Source: CAZNKU01 sp964573775 (GTDB lineage: Bacteria; Bacillota; Clostridia; Monoglobales; Firm-18). From it: a DNA stretch of 10,269 nucleotides. This document shows, one piece after another, positions 6,619 to 10,269 of this stretch (its first letter is position 1; each line of letters opens with the position of its first letter). Below the pieces are notes generated by a model. The model saw nothing but the letters and a program-made list of their open reading frames with translations, was not told the origin of the DNA and made no database searches. The position numbers and the translations under genes were made by a program. The DNA lies in the NCBI GenBank assembly GCA_964573775.1, contig CAZNKU010000049.1, positions 1 through 10,269 of the forward strand. Reading direction: 5' to 3'.

Positions 6619-6736
6619 ATGCAGAATTAAGAATGAAGAATGTAGAATTATGGATAGCAAGCTTTGCTTGCTTTTGAATTAAAAAATGCAAAGCATTTTA
6701 ACCAAAATTCTGCACTCTACACTCTGCGCTCTGCAT
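6619..6736. repeat. Heptad-bordered hairpin element, copy C
   Basis: This 118-bp copy starts 5 bases after the portal stop codon. The left border is ATGCA plus GAATTAA, GAATGAA, GAATGTA, GAATTAT and GG. The right border, read as the complement, is ATGCA plus GAGCGCA, GAGTGTA, GAGTGCA, GAATTTT and GG. The core hairpins are AGCAAGC-TTT-GCTTGCT (6656-6672) and AAAATGC-AAA-GCATTTT. It is the cleanest copy for seeing the heptad period. Confidence 0.85.
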
Positions 6737-6743
6737 TTATAAA

Positions 6744-6790
6744 AGCCGACGGGCTATAAGTGGAATTAATAGTCGACGGACTGTAAACGG
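6744..6790 (+). promoter_or_regulatory. Twin small hairpins in the leader of the scaffold gene
   Basis: Two related 20-base units lie just before the ribosome binding site. Unit one is AGCC-GACG-GGCT plus ataagtgg (6744-6763). Unit two is AGTC-GACG-GACT plus gtaaacgg (6771-6790). The GACG loop is kept and the stem differs by a compensated pair, so the structure, not only the sequence, appears to be preserved. It may be a protein-binding or translational control site. The function is unknown. Confidence 0.4.
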
Positions 6791-6800
6791 AGGTTTATTT

Positions 6801-7298
6801 ATGGAAGAAAACAGAGAAATTACAACAAATACCGATGCTGAAGTTAAAAGTGAAAAAACTTACACTCAGGCAGAGGTGGACAACATCGTAAAGGGCAGGC
6901 TTGCCCGTGAGCGAAGCAAGGCTAAGTCTGAAGAAAGACAAAAGCCTACTCCGGAGGAAATTGATGAAATGATAAGCTCGGACCGCAAATGGTTTGAGGA
7001 AAACGTTGGCGGAAGCTTTGAGGAGTTTTTGCACAACGAAGAATTTGAGGATTTTATGAACGAAAACCCATTAACTATACGAAAGGGTATGGAAAAGTTT
7101 GTAAAGCTTAAAGGTAAGGACAGCTTTAAAAAGTCACCGAAGGTGCACACTGCATCTACAGGCTCTGTTAAAGACAGCGGTGCTTCTAATTTAAAGGAAT
7201 ACTATTCACCTGATGATGTAGACAAGCTGTCTGACAAGGATTTGGATAATCCTGAAATTATAAAGAGAATACGTCAGAGTATGACAAAATGGAAGTAA
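6801..7298 (+). CDS. Phage capsid scaffolding protein
   Basis: This is a 165-aa, highly charged, mostly helical protein with no membrane segment. The N-terminal motif KTYTQAEVDNIVKGRLARERSK (about residues 19-40) is the hallmark of phage scaffold proteins of the DUF4355-like kind, which line the inside of the procapsid and guide capsid assembly. The middle is acidic. The C-terminal ~30 residues (from NLKEYYSPDDVDKLSDKDL, ending KRIRQSMTKWK) carry a basic end that could bind the coat protein. It lies between portal and capsid genes, the usual place. GGAGG (6789-6793) is 7 bases before the ATG and directly follows the twin hairpins at 6744-6790. No protease gene or protease domain is evident. 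The frame is intact and the size typical. Confidence 0.82.
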   Translation: MEENREITTNTDAEVKSEKTYTQAEVDNIVKGRLARERSKAKSEERQKPTPEEIDEMISSDRKWFEENVGGSFEEFLHNEEFEDFMNENPLTIRKGMEKFVKLKGKDSFKKSPKVHTASTGSVKDSGASNLKEYYSPDDVDKLSDKDLDNPEIIKRIRQSMTKWK

Positions 7299-7337
7299 AG
7301 AAAAAGTTAAAAAGGGGATAGGAAAAAAAGAGGCAGA

Positions 7338-7406
7338 TTGGACAAACTGAACCGCAGGGTTACCCGAAGCTGTATGTTTATACAGCGAGAGGTGAAGTTT
7401 GTTCGA
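7338..7406 (+). ncRNA. Candidate structured RNA (three-way junction) upstream of capsid gene
   Basis: A closing stem pairs ggacaaact (7340-7348) with agtttgttc (7396-7404), nine pairs including one G-U, extendable by two. It encloses a small hairpin near 7352-7365 (aacc/ggtt, or alternatively ggg/ccc) and a strong 7-bp hairpin gctgtat-GTTT-atacagc (7369-7386). The linkers are purine-rich (cgaa, gagaggtga). I do not recognise a known riboswitch or ribozyme. One frame here (7322-7420) also reads as plausible protein without a start codon, so it could be a gene remnant instead. Confidence 0.35.
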
Positions 7407-7440
7407 AGCAAAAAGAATAAGAAAATAAGAAAAGCCGACA

Positions 7441-7504
7441 GGGTTTTCTACAACAACCCCTCAGTCAAATCTTTGATTTGCCAGCTCCCCTTACACAGGG
7501 GAGC
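7441..7504. repeat. Palindromic interspersed repeat of a different type
   Basis: Three successive hairpins: gggtt/aaccc (7441-7459), CAAATC-TTT-GATTTG (7466-7480) and GCTCCCC-TTACACA-GGGGAGC (7484-7504). The CCTCAGTC...CAGCTCCCC...GGGGAGCC pattern resembles REP-like repeats that I recall from Clostridia genomes. Together with the candidate RNA it makes up the 276-base gap between scaffold and capsid genes. No supported gene lies in that gap. Confidence 0.6.
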
Positions 7505-7574
7505 CGATATAATATTTTTCTTTTTGCGTTCTGCACTTTTTTACATCCCTAAGATATGAAAAGGAGATTATATT

Positions 7575-8401
7575 ATGAGTTACAACAATTTTAAACCGAC
7601 CTTCTGGTCAAAACACATACAGACAGAACTTGAGCGACTTTGCACACTTGCAGACTGGTGTAACACTCAGTTTGAGGGTGAGGCAAAGAAAGGCGAACAG
7701 GTAAAGATTTTAGGTCTTGGTACACCTACAATAGGTGACTACGAACCAGGTACGGAAATTAATCCGCCTGAAGCGGTTTCCGATACATCACTTTACCTTA
7801 AAATTGACAATGCGAAATACTTTAACATTTCCATTGACGATGTTGACAAGGCTCAGGCAATTAACGGCATTATGGAAAAAATCTTGAAAATGCTGCAAGA
7901 GAATTTGCAAACATCCGCGACAAGTACGTTGGGTCTTTGGCAGCGGAGGCTGAAAATATTACGGAGGATACTGTGGCAATTACAGATTCCACAACTGCCA
8001 AAAAGCTTATTGATGACGCTATACTTACACTTCGTGAAAATGATGTGCCTACTAATATGGAGGTTGTTATTGAGCTTCCATGGTTTATGTACAACATCTT
8101 TAAGGAAAATCTTATTGAGCTTAAAACCAACAACGACAAGCTTTTGGAAAGAGGCATTATTTCTATGTACGACGGTTGTTATGTAAGACCTTCCAACAAC
8201 CTGCATGTTGACGATGACGGTGCCTACTACTGTATGGTACGTACACACGATGCCATTGCCTTTGCATCAGGTATTGACAAGGTTGAGGCTTACAGACCTC
8301 ACAACGGTTTTGAAGATGCTGTAAAAGGTCTTAATACATTTGGTGCAAAAATTGTAAGACCAAAAGAGCTTGCTGTGTTTAAGGTAACAAAAGAGGCGTA
8401 A
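7575..8401 (+). pseudogene. Major capsid protein (HK97-fold), frameshifted
   Basis: The gene starts at the ATG at 7575 with AAGGAG (7561-7566) 8 bases upstream. Residues 1-~102 are in the first frame and read as a phage coat N-terminus: NFKPTFWSKHIQTELERL, then KKGEQVKILGLGTPTIGDYEP, then NAKYFNISIDDVDKAQ. This continues to about 7880. After the A6 run (7876-7881) the homologous-looking protein continues in the -1 frame: NLENAAREFANIRDKYVG, then a segment ending with ELAVFKVTKEA at 8401. The first frame alone would give 203 aa with a nonsense tail to 8186. The joined product is ~275 aa, normal for such coat proteins. One extra A would restore the frame. The options are a disabling mutation, a sequencing error or, less likely, programmed -1 slippage. 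A hairpin with the stop codon in its loop ends the gene. Confidence 0.8.
7875..7882 (+). other. Frameshift point in the capsid gene (A6 run)
   Basis: The frame changes at G-AAAAAA-T. Reading GAA AAA ATC keeps the first frame and yields nonsense. Reading GAA AAA and then AAT CTT GAA (a -1 step) gives a coherent capsid. It is not a canonical X-XXY-YYZ heptamer in the first frame. Confidence 0.75.
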
Positions 8402-8414
8402 GCCTCTTTTGTTA
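8385..8414 (+). terminator. 13-bp hairpin enclosing the capsid gene stop codon
   Basis: The perfect arms taacaaaagaggc (8385-8397) and gcctcttttgtta (8402-8414) leave a GTAA loop. The TAA stop (8399-8401) lies in that loop. The right arm contains TTTTGTT, so it may act as a weak intrinsic terminator, or as a 3'-end stabiliser that limits read-through from the highly expressed capsid gene. Confidence 0.55.
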
Positions 8415-8415
8415 A

Positions 8416-8535
8416 ATGCAGAATGAAGAATTAAGAGTGCAGAATTAAGGACAGCAAGCTTTGCTTGCTTTTTAATTAAGAAATGCGGAGCATTTCAACC
8501 ATAACTCTGCATTCATCACTTTGCATTCTGTATTC
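8416..8535. repeat. Heptad-bordered hairpin element, copy D
   Basis: This 120-bp copy has a left border of ATGCA plus GAATGAA, GAATTAA, GAGTGCA, GAATTAA and GG. The right border, read as the complement, is GAATACA, GAATGCA, AAGTGAT, GAATGCA, GAGTTAT and GG. The core hairpins are AGCAAGC-TTT-GCTTGCT and GAAATGC-GGA-GCATTTC (8480-8496). It starts directly after the stop-codon hairpin of the capsid gene. Confidence 0.85.
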
Positions 8536-8558
8536 CAACGACGAAAGGAGTTGATTTT

Positions 8559-9098
8559 ATGACTTACAAACAAAGTGTTGATATAGCTTTTTTAAAGACG
8601 GACAGTAAAAGTTCTGATTATGAAAGCAAGCTGTTCCCCGTACTTGCAAACGAGGCACAGATGTACATTGCAAAATACGGTACGCACATTGTAAGAAAGC
8701 TTGACATTGAGGTTGAAAAAGCACCTTTTAAAACAAAGCTGCCTGATGATTTTTACAGAGTGGCTTTGCAGGGATTGGTTGATGCAAATGATGAACTTAG
8801 GGGAATTGACTATCTTATTGCGGAGGATAATTTTATTGTAATTAACGATACAGGCAAGTTTGTTTTATACTACTTTGCATTACCAAAAGACCTTACGAAG
8901 ATGAGTGACGAAGAATTGGAAACTTACGAATACGAGGTTTCAGAGCATACTCACGTGGCAATACCTGCATACATAGGATATCAGCTTGTAAAAACCGATG
9001 ATGTACAGCTTGCACAAATACTTATGGATGAATGGAACAGATACCTTTCATTGTATGATGACAAAATAAAGGCTGTAAAACGGAGAATACGTTTTTAA
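8559..9098 (+). CDS. Phage head-tail connector (adaptor) protein
   Basis: This 179-aa soluble protein starts at the ATG at 8559, with AAAGGAG (8544-8550) 8 bases upstream. The N-terminal half is helical, with an NEAQMYIAKYGTHIVRKLDIEV segment (~31-52). The middle has a strand-rich KLPDDFYRVALQGLVDANDEL region and LIAEDNFIVINDTGKFVLYYFALPKDL, a pattern seen in phage adaptor proteins that bind the portal ring and attach the tail. The C-terminal helices (from VAIPAYIGYQLVKTDDVQLAQ to a basic KAVKRRIRF end) resemble the portal-docking helix of gp4/gp6-type connectors. Its position directly after the capsid gene and before the tail-hub-like gene agrees with this. The frame is intact. Its stop codon overlaps the start of repeat copy E. 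The family call rests on order and general pattern, not on a diagnostic motif. Confidence 0.7.
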   Translation: MTYKQSVDIAFLKTDSKSSDYESKLFPVLANEAQMYIAKYGTHIVRKLDIEVEKAPFKTKLPDDFYRVALQGLVDANDELRGIDYLIAEDNFIVINDTGKFVLYYFALPKDLTKMSDEELETYEYEVSEHTHVAIPAYIGYQLVKTDDVQLAQILMDEWNRYLSLYDDKIKAVKRRIRF

Positions 9099-9215
9099 TG
9101 CAGAATTAAGAGTGCAGAGTGCAGAGTTAAGGACAGCAAGCTTTGCTTGCTTTTGAATTAAGAAATGCAGAGCATTTCAACTATAATTCTTCATTCTTCA
9201 TTCTGCATTCTACAT
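9098..9215. repeat. Heptad-bordered hairpin element, copy E
   Basis: This 118-bp copy begins inside the connector TAA stop codon. The left border is ATGCA plus GAATTAA, GAGTGCA, GAGTGCA, GAGTTAA and GG. The right border, read as the complement, is ATGTA plus GAATGCA, GAATGAA, GAATGAA, GAATTAT and AG. The core hairpins are AGCAAGC-TTT-GCTTGCT (9135-9151) and GAAATGC-AGA-GCATTTC (9162-9178). TTAA flanks both ends (9095-9098 and 9215-9218). Confidence 0.87.
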
Positions 9216-9239
9216 TAAAACGACGAAAGGAGTGATTAT

Positions 9240-10269
9240 ATGGCAATACCTTATGAGAGCAAGCCTTTGCCTGCAGTTTCAACCTTTGGTTTTGATATTA
9301 CAAGCTGGCGTGGGGTAAATAAAATAAAGGGCAGTCAGTATGACGGTGAAATGGCAGACTGCAAAAACATGGCATCTGAAAACTACCCTTATGCAAGTCC
9401 CCGAAAGCCCAGAGAAAAGCTTATTGATGAGCAGGAAATAAAGAGAATTTACAAGGTTGAGAACGGCAAGGTTTACTACATAGACGGTGAAGATTATCTG
9501 TGTTGGGTTGAAAATGGTGTAAAAAATTATGTGACATCCACACAAGATGATACGGAAACAAAAATACAGATGGCCGATTGCACATGCACAAACAACTATA
9601 ACAATGGAAGTGTATTCTACCCTAATGTAAGATATGTTGACGAGAAAAATAAAATATTTTCAACTAAGTATCCCATTGTCTTTGGGGATATTTTAGGACC
9701 TTATAAATATAAAACCAGTAGCGGCTTAACCCGTTATAGAATGGAAATGAAAGCAACCAGCATACCCATTGAAAATATAAATGCTGTAAGCTTTATGGTA
9801 AGTGTAAAATTTCCTGATGAGGATGAATTGGAATTTCCGTATGACTCGTATTTCGATGAGTATTTGCAACTTCCGCTTGTCTTATATAAAAAAAACGGCA
9901 CAAAAAAAGAATCTGTATGGATTAGATGGAATGCAGATGATGCACGAAAGAAAAGCTGGACTTTAAGTTTTACGAATTTAGAAGAAGGCGATTATATAGG
10001 TATAAAGATTAGTCATTATAATGAAGATGAGGATAGTTCAGAATTTACATATAAAAAAAGGAGACTTGAATTTACAAAAAGCGGCGAATGGGTTATTGAG
10101 GCAGTTGTAGAAAATGGCGTAACAAAGGGAAATCCTTGTGTTAAGCCTCTTGACTACGGTGTAGTTTACAACAACAGAATTGTAGGTGTAAAGGGCAGTG
10201 ATATCCGTGCATCTGCTTTGGGGGATTTCACAAACTTTCATGAATTTGCCGACGAGGCAGGCAATCCTT
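9240..10269 (+). CDS. Phage tail-hub/nozzle-like structural protein, 3' truncated by window
   Basis: An open frame runs from the ATG at 9240 to the window edge (343 codons, no stop). AAAGGAG (9226-9232) lies 7 bases upstream, in a leader nearly identical to that of the connector gene. The protein begins with a short stretch leading to TSWRGVNKIKGSQYDGEMADCKNM and YPYASPRKPR (about residues 21-57). This is the N-terminal pattern of phage proteins that attach below the connector. At the visible end, GVVYNNRIVGVKGSDIRASALGDFTNFHEF resembles the repeated blade motif of podovirus tail-hub and tail-tubular (gp10/gp12-like) propellers. The rest is strand-rich, including WVIEAVVENG. No membrane segment is seen. 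It should assemble onto the head-tail connector to close the DNA channel. I hold the structural role fairly confidently but not the exact subtype, since the C-terminus is missing. Confidence 0.68.
   Translation, partial: MAIPYESKPLPAVSTFGFDITSWRGVNKIKGSQYDGEMADCKNMASENYPYASPRKPREKLIDEQEIKRIYKVENGKVYYIDGEDYLCWVENGVKNYVTSTQDDTETKIQMADCTCTNNYNNGSVFYPNVRYVDEKNKIFSTKYPIVFGDILGPYKYKTSSGLTRYRMEMKATSIPIENINAVSFMVSVKFPDEDELEFPYDSYFDEYLQLPLVLYKKNGTKKESVWIRWNADDARKKSWTLSFTNLEEGDYIGIKISHYNEDEDSSEFTYKKRRLEFTKSGEWVIEAVVENGVTKGNPCVKPLDYGVVYNNRIVGVKGSDIRASALGDFTNFHEFADEAGNP

Noticed and set aside
7396..7420. A tRNA-like T-loop (TTCGAAG) near 7402-7408
   Set aside because: The stem has only four pairs and no acceptor, D or anticodon arms can be matched upstream.
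7338..7559. A 73-codon + strand open frame starting with TTG between scaffold and capsid genes
   Set aside because: It has no ribosome binding site, and much of it translates the palindromic repeat at 7441-7504 and the candidate structured RNA. It has no coherent protein character.
7853..8248. - strand open frames opposite the capsid gene (also those opposite the RCC1, portal and scaffold genes)
   Set aside because: They mirror strong + strand coding sequence and lack ribosome binding sites or recognisable domains.
7937..8401. The downstream capsid segment as an independent 154-aa gene
   Set aside because: Its TTG start has no ribosome binding site and the coherent coat-like sequence continues upstream of it to the A6 run. 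It is the second half of the frameshifted capsid gene.

Overview
The window looks like a low-GC Firmicutes chromosome, most likely a gut-type Clostridia (Ruminococcaceae or Lachnospiraceae-like). The grounds are the AT-rich composition, strong AGGAGG-type ribosome binding sites, consensus TTGACA/TATAAT promoters, TPR/RCC1 surface proteins of a clostridial style, and dense short palindromic repeats between genes. All supported genes are on the + strand. Taxonomy is inferred from style only; no marker gene is present.

Positions 1-1850 hold two toxin/immunity-type cassettes. The first is the C-terminal end of a WHH (HNH/Endo VII superfamily) nuclease toxin followed by a SUKH (SMI1/KNR4) immunity protein. 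The second is an unrecognised helical 162-aa protein followed immediately by an acidic 85-aa protein. A terminator and a 250-bp array of hairpins separate the pairs, and a near-perfect extended -10 promoter lies inside the second putative toxin gene.

Positions 1850-4480 hold one long gene with its own promoter. It encodes a membrane protein with cytoplasmic TPR-like repeats, one transmembrane helix, further repeats outside, and a C-terminal seven-repeat RCC1-type propeller. Terminators and repeat elements bracket it.

Positions 4500-10269 hold the head module of a tailed phage in canonical order: a small membrane protein, portal, scaffold, major capsid protein (reading frame broken by a -1 shift at an A6 run), head-tail connector, and a tail-hub/nozzle-like protein that runs off the window. 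The order and the protein types suggest a P22/podovirus-like prophage. No terminase precedes the portal. With the capsid frameshift and the repeat invasion, this suggests a decaying or rearranged prophage, although the frameshift could also be a homopolymer sequencing error.

The most unusual feature is a family of ~118-bp elements, five copies here. Each has terminal inverted repeats made of four degenerate heptamers (consensus GARTKNA) around two GC-richer hairpins. They occupy nearly every gap in the phage module and often begin at the stop codon of the preceding gene. Three further elements (842-1088, 1921-1984, 4384-4475) have the same heptad-border architecture with different heptamers and different internal hairpins. 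The gap before the capsid gene instead holds a possible three-way-junction RNA and a different hairpin repeat.
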